IMG/VR virus record: IMGVR_UViG_3300013137_001607
Location: 1-27,520 of that record
Source: a virus
DNA length: 27,520 bases
Reading direction: 5' to 3' (one strand)
Made by a program: the position numbers and the translations under genes. The notes beneath the pieces are model-generated. The model saw nothing but the letters and a program-made list of their open reading frames with translations. It did no database searches and was not told the origin of the DNA. Every line of letters begins with the position of its first letter. The stretch's first letter is position 1. Positions 6,985 to 15,029 of this stretch are shown piece by piece.

Positions 6985-7926
6985 TTATAAATCTTTTCGG
7001 TTTAATTTTAATGCTTCATAAAACATTAATGTTAATCCAGGAAATCCTGATTCAATAGTAGATTCACAAAAATATGACATAAGAGAATATGTATTTACAT
7101 CACCTTTTGTTAATAAAATTTTATTTAAATAACCAAGAACTGCACGTCTAATTTGTTCCGGTTCTTCTGTTTCACCTAAAGTTCTTAATTTTGCAGATAA
7201 TGATTTCCAATTTGTTGCAGAATCAATTAGCATTCTGCATAAATCAATAACAGCATCTTCACCAACTGTAGCGTTTTGAATAATTTCGATTGCTTGTTTT
7301 TCATCTACAACATCAATTACTTGATCAAGCATTACCAATGCGTTTCGAGGTATGCCATCTGCTGTGCGAATAATTTCATCTATTATTTTGTTTGAAAAAT
7401 CATTTACATTTTCAAATATTTTTTCAAGTACCGATTTCAATAATACTTTCATTTGAGGATTTGTTAAAGGCTGTACTTTAAAAGTTGAACACCGACTTGT
7501 TATTGTTGATTTTATTTTCTCTGGATTTGTTGTACATAAAATAAAATATACATGAGAAGGAGGACTTTCTATAGGCAACAATAAAGCTTCTTGTGCAATA
7601 GCTGTTACCGAATGAAATTCTTCGAGAATATAAACTTTTGTTTTACTAATCATACCACTATAATTCATGTTATTAACAATTTCTCGCATAGTATCAATGC
7701 CTCGTGTATTTGCTGCATTGTACTCATGAATGTCCATTTCATTAGCACCCGTCATTGATGCAATTATTTTTCCAAGAGTAGATTTACCACTACCTTTCTT
7801 GCCAACAAGTAGAAATGAATGAGGATGATCTGCACGAGCAAACATTGTTTTCAAACTTGTTTTGATTGCATCATTACCAACTACTTCATCAAGATTTGTA
7901 GGACGATAGTCTGTATGTAATGCCAT
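6985..7926 (-). CDS. Clamp-loader AAA+ subunit (DnaX/RfcS/gp44-like)
   Basis: The 313-aa AAA+ ATPase begins YRPTNLDEVVGNDAIKTSL, the box II region of clamp loaders. Walker A GKKGSGKST (about 43-51), a Walker B variant VYILEEFH, sensor 1 CTTNPEKI and the arginine-finger SRC motif TSRCSTF follow, then a helical C-terminal collar domain. It should load the DnaN-like clamp (10991-12049) onto primer-template junctions for the phage polymerase. Walker B reads LEEFH rather than DEVH or DEAH; the catalytic Glu is kept. A single ORF suggests a homomeric small-subunit loader or use of host subunits. AAAGGAG fixes the ATG at 7926, and the polymerase stop overlaps the ribosome-binding region. Confidence 0.92.
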   Translation of the reverse strand: MALHTDYRPTNLDEVVGNDAIKTSLKTMFARADHPHSFLLVGKKGSGKSTLGKIIASMTGANEMDIHEYNAANTRGIDTMREIVNNMNYSGMISKTKVYILEEFHSVTAIAQEALLLPIESPPSHVYFILCTTNPEKIKSTITSRCSTFKVQPLTNPQMKVLLKSVLEKIFENVNDFSNKIIDEIIRTADGIPRNALVMLDQVIDVVDEKQAIEIIQNATVGEDAVIDLCRMLIDSATNWKSLSAKLRTLGETEEPEQIRRAVLGYLNKILLTKGDVNTYSLMSYFCESTIESGFPGLTLMFYEALKLNRKDL

Positions 7927-7927
7927 T

Positions 7928-9028
7928 TTAAACTCCTTTTATTTGAGTGAACCATGAAGAATCCTGTAAAGTTCCTTCCCATGAAACCATAAGAGGTACA
8001 ATAATCCAATCCCAATCTTCTCTAATTTGTACAGTGGCAATTTTAGTAGCCATTTCTTTTAAATCTTCTTTTTCAGAAGGATCACAATCGAAAACCAAGT
8101 TGTCATGAATCTGCCCGATGATCTTGGATTTAGCACCAAGATCAAGCAATTTATTATGGCAATGAATTAATGAATACAGTAAACAATGAAACGCAGGTCC
8201 TTGAATCGGACTGTTTGCAATCTTGTTGCGAGACATATATCCTTGGCATCGAAAGCCAGTAACAAGCTCAATATATCCATACTTCATATAGAAAGCTATC
8301 ATCCTATCTTGCCATTGTTTTACTTTATTAAATCGTCTCCAAAACTTAGTCTCAACTTTCTTTACATGATCTTCAAAGCCTTGATAATCAATTCTATCTC
8401 CGCAGACTCCAACATCAATTAAATGATCGATTGTATCGATACCGTCTTTTGTTTTAAGATTTTCTTTGTGCATAATTTCCCAAAGATTTCTTGCACAGCT
8501 TTTATAATAGCTGTTGTAAATCTCAGGGAATACAAAACCATTTTTTGCATAAAATCTAAGAGAATCCGATACATTGTCTTTCTTCAAAACAAAGAGTTCC
8601 GTCGCTTGATCTCTATGCATATCTTTTGTAGGATCTGCACAATATTTTATCAGCTCTGGATCCTGACTTATACAAGCACATATTGACACTTCGAGGGCTT
8701 TGTAATCAAAGCCTAAGATGATGTTTCCTTTACTTGGAAAGATACCAGATCGTGTGTATTTTTTTGCATCTTCATCTCTCACAGGTACATTCTGCCAATT
8801 AGGAGAGGAACTGGAAGAACGTCCCGTATCTGCTTTATGAAGATCAAAGAATGGTCTCATTTTTCCTGTTTGATCGATTTCTCGTAAAAACTGACCAATG
8901 TACGTCCCTTTCACTTTATCAAGTTTGTTTGCTGCAACAAGTTTTTTTGTCAGAGGAATATTTATTGTGTTGAGCACTTCGGCATCAACAGATTTGATAC
9001 CTGAATCAGTTGTTTTCTCTGACTTCAA
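7928..9028 (-). CDS. DNA polymerase I-like polymerase domain (C-terminal part of frameshifted gene)
   Basis: This frame encodes the family A palm-fingers module: TGRSSSSSPNWQNVPV (about 68-83), motif A ILGFDYKALEVS (catalytic D108), an O-helix/motif B variant LRFYAKNGFVFPEI, and motif C IGQIHDNLVFD (H308, D309). Motif C has Asn where Pol I has Glu. No ATG or ribosome binding site starts it. The open frame begins at a TTG with coding-like sequence extending upstream (SLFDILKLK). That extension joins the preceding frame by one -1 shift near 9050, giving a UDG-exonuclease-polymerase protein of about 880 aa over 7928-10569. It is probably the 3' part of one gene rather than a separate cistron. 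Confidence 0.85.
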   Translation of the reverse strand: MKSEKTTDSGIKSVDAEVLNTINIPLTKKLVAANKLDKVKGTYIGQFLREIDQTGKMRPFFDLHKADTGRSSSSSPNWQNVPVRDEDAKKYTRSGIFPSKGNIILGFDYKALEVSICACISQDPELIKYCADPTKDMHRDQATELFVLKKDNVSDSLRFYAKNGFVFPEIYNSYYKSCARNLWEIMHKENLKTKDGIDTIDHLIDVGVCGDRIDYQGFEDHVKKVETKFWRRFNKVKQWQDRMIAFYMKYGYIELVTGFRCQGYMSRNKIANSPIQGPAFHCLLYSLIHCHNKLLDLGAKSKIIGQIHDNLVFDCDPSEKEDLKEMATKIATVQIREDWDWIIVPLMVSWEGTLQDSSWFTQIKGV

Positions 9029-9030
9029 TT

Positions 9031-10569
9031 TCAGTATATCAAATAAAGAATTCTCATGTCATGGTCAGATGTAAAATTTATATCTCTGCCCATTTCTTTT
9101 TTGAATAGTTTTGCTTCGTCCGATGAATGAAGTTCTTTAAACAGATTAATGATCTTCTGTTCAAGTTCATTATTTGTCTGTTGGTAAAATTCTTTGCTTG
9201 CACATATTCCATTCATTTGTATATCAGCAAGAGCATCAAGTCCTTGATTGAACAAAGTCATTACTTTAAGTTGATTCTCTGACATTTCTTTTCGTTGTTC
9301 ATGATAGAGTTTTAATGTCAGCAAAGCATCGATGCCATTGTACAGCAATAATTTATCAAGAGGAGCCTCTTCTATCATGTTAAATTCAGAACCATTCTTT
9401 GAGCGAATGAACGACCTCATTTCTTTGTCGTAATCCTCAATACCCCAACGAATAAATGATTGAAACTTTAATCCTGAGAACGATGCACGATTGTCAAGAA
9501 TATGAGAGGCATTCATTGTACACCAATGCCAGTTGTAAGGCTTCGTGTTAAGAATCTGCTGACTCCACACGTCTTCGAACTTTAGGTTTTGTGCCACTTT
9601 CTTTGCATCATTTACAAGAATCTGATTCCACAAATTACAAAGTATTTGCCATTGATCTTTATTAAATGATATATGTTGAAGAGGAAATGAATATGCAACA
9701 TCTTTGGAATCGCAATAACTCACCGACACAATCTTATGACCTTTATTGAACGGTTTAAGTCCTGTCGTCTCATAATCAAAAGAAAATATTTCGGGAGGAT
9801 TATGAATAATATCTTGCAGAACAGAACGGGCATGATTGAACGATGTCAAGCATTCGACTTTATCATATGGATTAAAGAACGTTGGTAACGGTTTTTTGAG
9901 ACATTGTATAGCAAAGCGTATGTCACGCTCGTATTGAGAAATTGTCAGATCGTCGTACTCATTTCTCATCGCATAGCTTGGATGAAACATAGGAATGACC
10001 CAAGCATTGACAGTAGGATCAGGAATACAAAGCCCTCGCCAACGAGTAGGAGTCAGATCAGTTCCACTGTCATCAGAAAATCGTCCAGAATAAAATGACT
10101 CTATTGCAGACTTCCCCATCAGCCAAATAAACTTTGGTTTTTCTTTCTCTATAAATTTGAGATAGTGATTTCTGCATAACTGCAATTCTTTCTTTGTTGG
10201 TGCTCTGTTCTTTTCGGATTGTGCTGTTTCAGTAAATGGACGACATCGTACAGCATTTGTTTTCCAACAATCTTCATCAAGATCAATCCCGAGGGGGTTA
10301 AGTTTGCTACGAAAAAATTCACCAGCAGACCCTGTAAGTTGTTTATTTTTTTCATCTTCTGTTTTTCCAGGAGCTTCCGCAATGATAAGAATATTCTTTT
10401 TTCCTTTTCCTGTAATTTCCATTTTAGGAGATTTGGCAAATTTGAATAATCCACATTGATTACAATTTTTATCTTCACTTTGAATTTTTGTAAGTACAAA
10501 TTCATCAGGATTAAAAAAAGAACGCATTGTTCCTTTTTTTCGTGCTTCATCAAATATTTTTGTATTCAT
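9031..10569 (-). CDS. Uracil-DNA glycosylase (family 4-like) fused to polymerase I 3'-5' exonuclease domain
   Basis: The N-terminal ~225 residues resemble family 4 iron-sulfur uracil-DNA glycosylases. Cys ligand candidates are C36, C39, C109 and C132, motif 1 is LIIAEAPGKTEDE and motif 2 is MFHPSYAMRN. From about residue 255 comes a DnaQ/Pol I-type proofreading exonuclease: Exo I FSFDYETTG (D265, E267), Exo II NLKFEDVWSQ and Exo III LLYNGIDALL. Polymerase thumb-like helices then lead to FTSDHDMR, where the frame breaks and a TGA follows. The polymerase domain continues in the -1 frame (7928-9028). AGGATAATT precedes the ATG at 10569. The fusion suggests uracil excision coupled to synthesis. 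Confidence 0.88.
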   Translation of the reverse strand: MNTKIFDEARKKGTMRSFFNPDEFVLTKIQSEDKNCNQCGLFKFAKSPKMEITGKGKKNILIIAEAPGKTEDEKNKQLTGSAGEFFRSKLNPLGIDLDEDCWKTNAVRCRPFTETAQSEKNRAPTKKELQLCRNHYLKFIEKEKPKFIWLMGKSAIESFYSGRFSDDSGTDLTPTRWRGLCIPDPTVNAWVIPMFHPSYAMRNEYDDLTISQYERDIRFAIQCLKKPLPTFFNPYDKVECLTSFNHARSVLQDIIHNPPEIFSFDYETTGLKPFNKGHKIVSVSYCDSKDVAYSFPLQHISFNKDQWQILCNLWNQILVNDAKKVAQNLKFEDVWSQQILNTKPYNWHWCTMNASHILDNRASFSGLKFQSFIRWGIEDYDKEMRSFIRSKNGSEFNMIEEAPLDKLLLYNGIDALLTLKLYHEQRKEMSENQLKVMTLFNQGLDALADIQMNGICASKEFYQQTNNELEQKIINLFKELHSSDEAKLFKKEMGRDINFTSDHDMRILYLIY

Positions 10570-10571
10570 AA

Positions 10572-10994
10572 TTATCCTATAACACTCTGACGTTCAGCAT
10601 TACCTAAATATTTATCTTTAAATTTTTTTGATCCAAACCCAAATCCTGTTAATAATCCTTTTCCTTCAATGGATAACATTTTATCAACCCATTGTTTAGC
10701 TATATCGTCTTTTCTTTTTGAATAGGAAAGAAATTTTTTCATTTTTTCAAAACTTAAATTCATTTGGGTTAATGATTTTTTATCTGATTTTTCATATGCA
10801 TATTCTTCGTTTATATTTTCAATAAATTCTTTGATAAGATCAATCGCTTCCAGCATATTATTTCGTAAAGTTTCAAGAGAGGTATATTTATAATGAAGTA
10901 AAATACTTACCATAACCTGAATAATTACTTCATTTACATTTTTATACTTTTCAACATGATTATTAATATGAAGTTCAATTATTATAGGTTTCAT
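10572..10994 (-). CDS. Unknown phage protein between sliding clamp and polymerase
   Basis: The 140-aa protein begins with short strands (MKPIIIELHINNHVEKY), then runs of charged helix (NNMLEAIDLIKEFIENINEE and SFEKMKKFLSYSKRKD). It ends in a glycine/lysine-rich segment LLTGFGFGSKKFKDKYLGNA. No Cys, catalytic motif or membrane span was seen. The ATG overlaps the clamp gene TGA (ATGA) with GAGAGGACAA upstream, and the stop lies only 2 bp before the polymerase start, so it is co-translated with both. Its place suggests a small replication accessory factor, but no family was recognised. Confidence 0.6.
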   Translation of the reverse strand: MKPIIIELHINNHVEKYKNVNEVIIQVMVSILLHYKYTSLETLRNNMLEAIDLIKEFIENINEEYAYEKSDKKSLTQMNLSFEKMKKFLSYSKRKDDIAKQWVDKMLSIEGKGLLTGFGFGSKKFKDKYLGNAERQSVIG

Positions 10995-12049
10995 TTGTCC
11001 TCTCTCAAATCAACAAGAGCGATTCCATGCTGAAATTTATTACGCGAAAACATTGCTTTGTCAGGAAATTCTTCCCCAATCACGAGAAACATTTTTGTGG
11101 CTTGATTTAATATTTGTGAAAAGAAAATAGGATTGACTCTGAACTCAATCTCCTTATCATCATAATCTTCAAAATCAATACTTTTGACAAGCCATCCTTT
11201 TTCTTTCTCACTGCGGCAACTAATAATTCCTTTTTTAATTGTAATTTGTACAGATTGAGATATAGCACTTTCAGAAGAAGTCATAACAATTGCATTCTTC
11301 ATAATCTCTTGAAGCTGAACAGGTACATCAAATGCATCTTCACGATCATAGAAGAATCGATTGATAATATATGGGAAATCACCATTCAGTGTTGTACAAC
11401 TAAACACAGCATCATCTTCCGTACGAAAATGAATCCATCCCTCTCCTGTTCCATATCGATTTATTTTGTAATTTACAAGATCAAATGCGCTGGCGTTTGG
11501 AATTAATAACTCCTCATCTATTGCGGAACTCATTGTAAAGCGGCTGATTCGTGATTCATCAGTTGAATAAACAGTATCTCCTTTTATAGCAACACAAGTA
11601 TATGCTTTCTTTGCAGCGTTCTTACTGGTGCTGAACATACAAAGAGAAACGCCTTCGATGAAATCAACAGGTAATCTCTTCCAGAATCCTTTCTTATTCA
11701 CTCGTTTTTGAATGATTTCGATACGATCGATAACCCTTTCACTCTCAACAATGATCGTTGATAACCCTGCCTTTGTATGTTTACTATTGATAAGAAGCTT
11801 ATCTTTCTTTAAAGACAATTCGATTTCTTCTTCATTAATCCCTTCAAGAATTTTATATAACTCTTCTCCGTCTACTGAGCATTGAAAATCGGTTTCAAAA
11901 GGTACAATAACACAAATCTCATCATTGAACGTTGCAACATCAGTTCCTGTGAAAATAAATCGCACAGCTTCAGCAAGAAATTCTTTTCTTGCAAGACCTG
12001 GTTTTGCTGCTCGTAACACTGAAAATACTTCGCTTTTATTTACTTTCAT
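10991..12049 (-). CDS. DNA sliding clamp (DnaN/beta-clamp-like)
   Basis: The ~352-aa protein has the size and texture of a bacterial beta clamp. Repeated strand-rich domains include KLLINSKHTKAGLSTI, AYTCVAIKGDTVYSTDESRI (the beta-clamp 'VATDGHRLA'-like strand) and FSCTTLNGDFPYIINRFF (cf. the 'GxFPdy..lip' motif). A C-terminal strand set (EIEFRVNPIFFSQILNQAT) follows. It should encircle DNA and tether the phage polymerase, loaded by the AAA+ protein at 6985-7926. Two ATGs are adjacent; the second (12049) is better spaced from AAGGAGG, so it is chosen. Sequence is divergent from host-type DnaN, so the call rests on pattern plus replisome context. Confidence 0.85.
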   Translation of the reverse strand: MKVNKSEVFSVLRAAKPGLARKEFLAEAVRFIFTGTDVATFNDEICVIVPFETDFQCSVDGEELYKILEGINEEEIELSLKKDKLLINSKHTKAGLSTIIVESERVIDRIEIIQKRVNKKGFWKRLPVDFIEGVSLCMFSTSKNAAKKAYTCVAIKGDTVYSTDESRISRFTMSSAIDEELLIPNASAFDLVNYKINRYGTGEGWIHFRTEDDAVFSCTTLNGDFPYIINRFFYDREDAFDVPVQLQEIMKNAIVMTSSESAISQSVQITIKKGIISCRSEKEKGWLVKSIDFEDYDDKEIEFRVNPIFFSQILNQATKMFLVIGEEFPDKAMFSRNKFQHGIALVDLREDK

Positions 12050-12058
12050 CATTCCTCC

Positions 12059-12694
12059 TTATGAAAAATTTCTTATTAATTCATGTTCTGCTGTAATTCT
12101 ATTCGAACCAAAAAAAGTTGCTTGACTTATATCTGCAAATGAATCAGGAGGGAGAAAGAAAAGAAATCTTCTTAATCTACCATTCTCATTACAAGCAGTG
12201 AATTGGAATCTTTTCGTCAAAGATTTTCGATTTCCTTTTTCTTCTTCAATTTCAGACATTACAATAACAAGTTCAGCAATAGGATTTAAAATGTCTTTAC
12301 CAACCGAAATAAAAATAATTGTATTTTTTAATCTCTCTAACATTATATCAATTGTTTCATTAATGAATGCAGGTATATAAATATTTTTTGGTTTCTCATT
12401 TCTAAAGTGTTTAAAAATTGCTCTTTTTGTAACTTCTTGATTTTTATTATTTAGATATTTTAATTCCACTCCGTATCCAAGATCAATTTCTTCTCCCATC
12501 TCTTCTCTTCTTTGAAGATTCTCTTTTGTTTCTCCTTTTAAAGACAAAGTAGGATCTCCAAGCATTCGTACACTAAGCACCCATTTTGAATGCATCTTTT
12601 TAAATTCATTCATTCTCAACTTTACAATTCGGATTGCTTCCTCTTTGTCGCTTTGAGGATTTTTTCCTTTCACCTTTGCCTCTTCCTTGATCAT
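12059..12694 (-). CDS. Unknown phage protein upstream of sliding clamp
   Basis: The 211-aa protein has a charged, helical N-terminus (IRIVKLRMNEFKKMHSKWVL) and a mixed alpha/beta middle with IFISVGKDILNPIAELVIVM. Its C-terminal region (RFQFTACNENGRLRRFLFFL) is strand-like and aromatic. No catalytic motif was recognised. AAGGAGAGAATAG fixes the ATG at 12694 even though this lies 89 nt inside the preceding reading frame. Its stop is followed directly by the clamp ribosome binding site, so it belongs to the replication operon. Function unknown. Confidence 0.6.
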   Translation of the reverse strand: MIKEEAKVKGKNPQSDKEEAIRIVKLRMNEFKKMHSKWVLSVRMLGDPTLSLKGETKENLQRREEMGEEIDLGYGVELKYLNNKNQEVTKRAIFKHFRNEKPKNIYIPAFINETIDIMLERLKNTIIFISVGKDILNPIAELVIVMSEIEEEKGNRKSLTKRFQFTACNENGRLRRFLFFLPPDSFADISQATFFGSNRITAEHELIRNFS

Positions 12695-12863
12695 CTATTC
12701 TCTCCTTCTTTAACGTAAGAACTGTTTCAATGGTCTTTGGATAATAGAAGCTAACAAGACGATTATAAGTCTTACCTCTTTTTTCTATTGACTGCATTAA
12801 TTCTCGTTCTTTTTTAACACTTGTAAGATGAGGAAAACTGCCTGCTAAAAATAATATTGTCAT
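12606..12863 (-). CDS. Small unknown protein overlapping the next gene
   Basis: The 85-aa frame starts at an ATG with GGAGATTTAATT upstream, directly after the QueD-like gene stop. The N-terminus TILFLAGSFPHLTSVKKERE is a hydrophobic strand plus loop. YNRLVSFYYPKTIETVLTLKKE is also ordered-looking. From about residue 57 it becomes a basic low-complexity tail in the 89-nt stretch shared with the next gene in another frame. The first ~55 codons look genuine. The tail may be an artefact of a missing stop or indel, or a real overlapping extension. No function assigned. Confidence 0.55.
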   Translation of the reverse strand: MTILFLAGSFPHLTSVKKERELMQSIEKRGKTYNRLVSFYYPKTIETVLTLKKERIDDQGRGKGERKKSSKRQRGSNPNCKVENE

Positions 12864-12865
12864 AA

Positions 12866-13213
12866 TTAAATCTCCACAATTGCACTATTTTCACCGTCTT
12901 CACTTACTTCAACAGAAACGTCTCGTTTAATCCCATATTGTTTTTCAATATAAGCAATAAAATCTTCACACATCATTTCACATGATTTATTTCCAAGATC
13001 AAAATCGTACATCTTTGTAGTTGCAGCTTGTAAAGAATGTTTTACAAGAAAAAATTCAAGCTGTCTGTCGTTATGATTAACAGGTATCTTTGCTGTGACA
13101 TGAAACATGTGACGATGTGGTTTTCGAAGAAAACCTACATCTTCAGGTGCATCAGCCCATCGATGTTGTCCTTCAAATTGCCATGAAATTTTAATAAATG
13201 TTTTCATTCTCAT
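12866..13213 (-). CDS. QueD/PTPS-fold protein lacking the catalytic Cys (possible 7-deazaguanine-modifying enzyme)
   Basis: The 115-aa protein has the PTPS/QueD zinc triad pattern, H17 followed by H33-x-H35 (FLRKPHRHMFHV), plus a Ser/Glu-rich C-terminal strand VEVSEDGENSA in the place of the QueD ETxxxxA segment. The catalytic Cys that precedes HGH by four residues in true QueD is a Leu here (L29), so 6-carboxytetrahydropterin synthesis is unlikely. It directly follows the DpdA-like gene with an ATGA overlap and a GGAGG ribosome binding site. QueD paralogs are known in phage deazaguanine clusters. A role on the 7-deazaguanine base, such as decarboxylation of 7-carboxy-7-deazaguanine, is my inference. 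The canonical QueD is separate at 17843-18220. Confidence 0.75.
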   Translation of the reverse strand: MRMKTFIKISWQFEGQHRWADAPEDVGFLRKPHRHMFHVTAKIPVNHNDRQLEFFLVKHSLQAATTKMYDFDLGNKSCEMMCEDFIAYIEKQYGIKRDVSVEVSEDGENSAIVEI

Positions 13214-14169
13214 ATTAATCCTCCTATTTGAAATTTAGTAGAACGTTCTTTTTTTGTCCATCGTCTTGGCCATTTAGGTAAGTTGGATTCAAGATCAAGG
13301 TAATACTGTAAATTTGCTTGATCGCGCATATCAATATTATTACAAACACCAAGTTCTTTAATTATTTCATTACCTGTATGTCTGAAATTAGTAATCGGAA
13401 ATTGAGGATAACCTATTTTATCGTGAGTAACAATACCTTCTTCAGTTTCAAGATCAGAACTTCCTATTTTCAATCCAATACTTTCAAGATATGTTTCTAC
13501 ATATCGTTTTTGTTCTTTGGACAGATTAACAAAATTTTCAGCATTTTCTTTTGCTTTCAATCGTGTTGATACTGAATAAATATTTGGAGAAACATCATAA
13601 CGATATTTTCCGTTTGAATTTTTTACAGGTACAACAATGAGTCCATACTTACCAAATTGCATCCAAGACGTACTATCAACACTTGCCCAAGGATACTGAA
13701 CAATTAAAGAAGGAGATGTCATTGCAAAGCCATGAGTTTTTACTCGTGGATAACCTTTCTCATCACAGATTATTGAAAATGCAGGATCGCCTACACTATG
13801 ACACCACATCGAAGAACTCATTTGTTGACCAAGTCCTCCAATACCTATATATTCATATTGATCAATATATTTTTTAAGCCATTTATAATCTTCACCAGAA
13901 TGAAATACAGGAAGTGGTTTTAAATGATATGTTGATTCAATATATTGTTGTACTTTCCAAGAAAGTTCAGCATTAAAAATAACATCAACATTAACATATG
14001 TATTAAAATTATTAATATTTTTAAGTATAAATAAACAATAGGAATCAACATAATTCCAAAAATCATCTGTTTCATAAAAACTAAAATCTCTCATTCCATT
14101 CTTTGATTTTCTTTCACGAGAATGTTGATTAAACAAAGAATGAGCCCCTGAATCAATCATTAAATTCAT
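13210..14169 (-). CDS. dpdA: DpdA-like DNA guanine transglycosylase (7-deazaguanine insertion)
   Basis: The 319-aa TIM-barrel-like protein is related to tRNA-guanine transglycosylases but matches the phage DpdA pattern. It opens MIDSGAHSLF (D6), then has YVNVDVIFNAE (D62), PVFHSGEDYKWLKKYI, YIGIGGLGQ (about 107-115), KTHGFAMTSPSLI (H146) and WASVDSTSWMQFG, whose D165 is in the position of the TGT/DpdA nucleophile. DpdA enzymes swap guanine in phage DNA for a 7-deazaguanine, protecting against restriction. FolE, QueD and QueE, needed for the precursor, are in the same transcription unit. The ATG at 14169 overlaps the radical-SAM stop (TAATG) behind AGGAG. The subfamily, and hence the preferred base, cannot be told by eye. 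Confidence 0.85.
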   Translation of the reverse strand: MNLMIDSGAHSLFNQHSRERKSKNGMRDFSFYETDDFWNYVDSYCLFILKNINNFNTYVNVDVIFNAELSWKVQQYIESTYHLKPLPVFHSGEDYKWLKKYIDQYEYIGIGGLGQQMSSSMWCHSVGDPAFSIICDEKGYPRVKTHGFAMTSPSLIVQYPWASVDSTSWMQFGKYGLIVVPVKNSNGKYRYDVSPNIYSVSTRLKAKENAENFVNLSKEQKRYVETYLESIGLKIGSSDLETEEGIVTHDKIGYPQFPITNFRHTGNEIIKELGVCNNIDMRDQANLQYYLDLESNLPKWPRRWTKKERSTKFQIGGLI

Positions 14170-15029
14170 TAATAACTCCTAAAACTTTTTGTGAATAATT
14201 CCCAATGTAAAAGAACAGGACTCCTCATGTAACATCGACTACAAATATTTTCATAACATTTGGTTTCATGTTGATAACGTAATTTTTTGACAGCATCTCC
14301 GTTCCAAATTTCTTTAAGTGATTGATTATAAAGATTACCATAAATAATATCATCCCAAAAACTAAAACAACAAGGAACTACATTTCCATTACTTTGTATT
14401 GAACAACTAAGCCAAGGATTCAAACAAATATTTTTTGACACTGAAGATCCTTCATGAGTTATAGTGAGAAAGCAATTTGGAATTGATCGAACATTCATTG
14501 TTGGAAATTTATTATAAAGAAATTTTTTTGTTTCTTTCCAATCAGAATTTTCAAGTTCAATCACTTGCAAATCAATACTTGCATCGGTATTATTTTTAAG
14601 AAGATCAATATTATTCATTAATTTATTAAAGTCACCATTAACACGAATATTTGAATAATTGGACATTGAATCAACACTAATGGTAATATAATCAAGATTA
14701 GATAAAGTTTTTAAATTATTTGTAATTAAACTACCATTTGTACTTAATCCTATTTTAATTCCAGCATACGATTTCAATAATTTAATAATTTCTAAAAGAT
14801 TCGGATGAAGTAAAGGTTCACCAGACATTTGTAATTCAACAAAATATGAACCCCGAAAAGCTCCTTCATCAAGAAGTTTATGTATTAATTTTATATCAAG
14901 AAAGGGTTTCATATCTTTTCTTTTATAAATAGAGCGCGGACACATAATACATTTGAAGTTACATTTACTTGATACTTCAATTTGATAAATCTCAGGAAAT
15001 TCCAGTATAAAAGATGAAGGTAGATTCAT
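14169..15029 (-). CDS. Radical-SAM/SPASM-domain protein in the DNA-modification cluster
   Basis: The 286-aa protein carries the radical SAM motif CNFKCIMC (C23, C27, C30) after EIYQIEVSSK. A GEPLLHP segment (70-76) provides the SAM-binding 'GGEP'-like motif, and STNGS follows. The C-terminal region has SPASM-type cysteines for auxiliary clusters: C202, C209, C220, C221, C258, C263, C266. It should generate a 5'-deoxyadenosyl radical to modify a substrate. SPASM enzymes usually act on peptides or small molecules, and here the neighbours (glycosyltransferase upstream, DpdA downstream, both with overlapping start/stop codons) suggest a nucleobase or sugar. It is distinct from QueE (17157-17846). 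The substrate is unknown. Confidence 0.8.
   Translation of the reverse strand: MNLPSSFILEFPEIYQIEVSSKCNFKCIMCPRSIYKRKDMKPFLDIKLIHKLLDEGAFRGSYFVELQMSGEPLLHPNLLEIIKLLKSYAGIKIGLSTNGSLITNNLKTLSNLDYITISVDSMSNYSNIRVNGDFNKLMNNIDLLKNNTDASIDLQVIELENSDWKETKKFLYNKFPTMNVRSIPNCFLTITHEGSSVSKNICLNPWLSCSIQSNGNVVPCCFSFWDDIIYGNLYNQSLKEIWNGDAVKKLRYQHETKCYENICSRCYMRSPVLLHWELFTKSFRSY

Noticed and set aside
9028-9052. Polymerase domain as an independent cistron starting at TTG 9028
   Set aside because: No ribosome binding site, and coding-like sequence continues upstream into the other frame, so a broken single gene is more likely.
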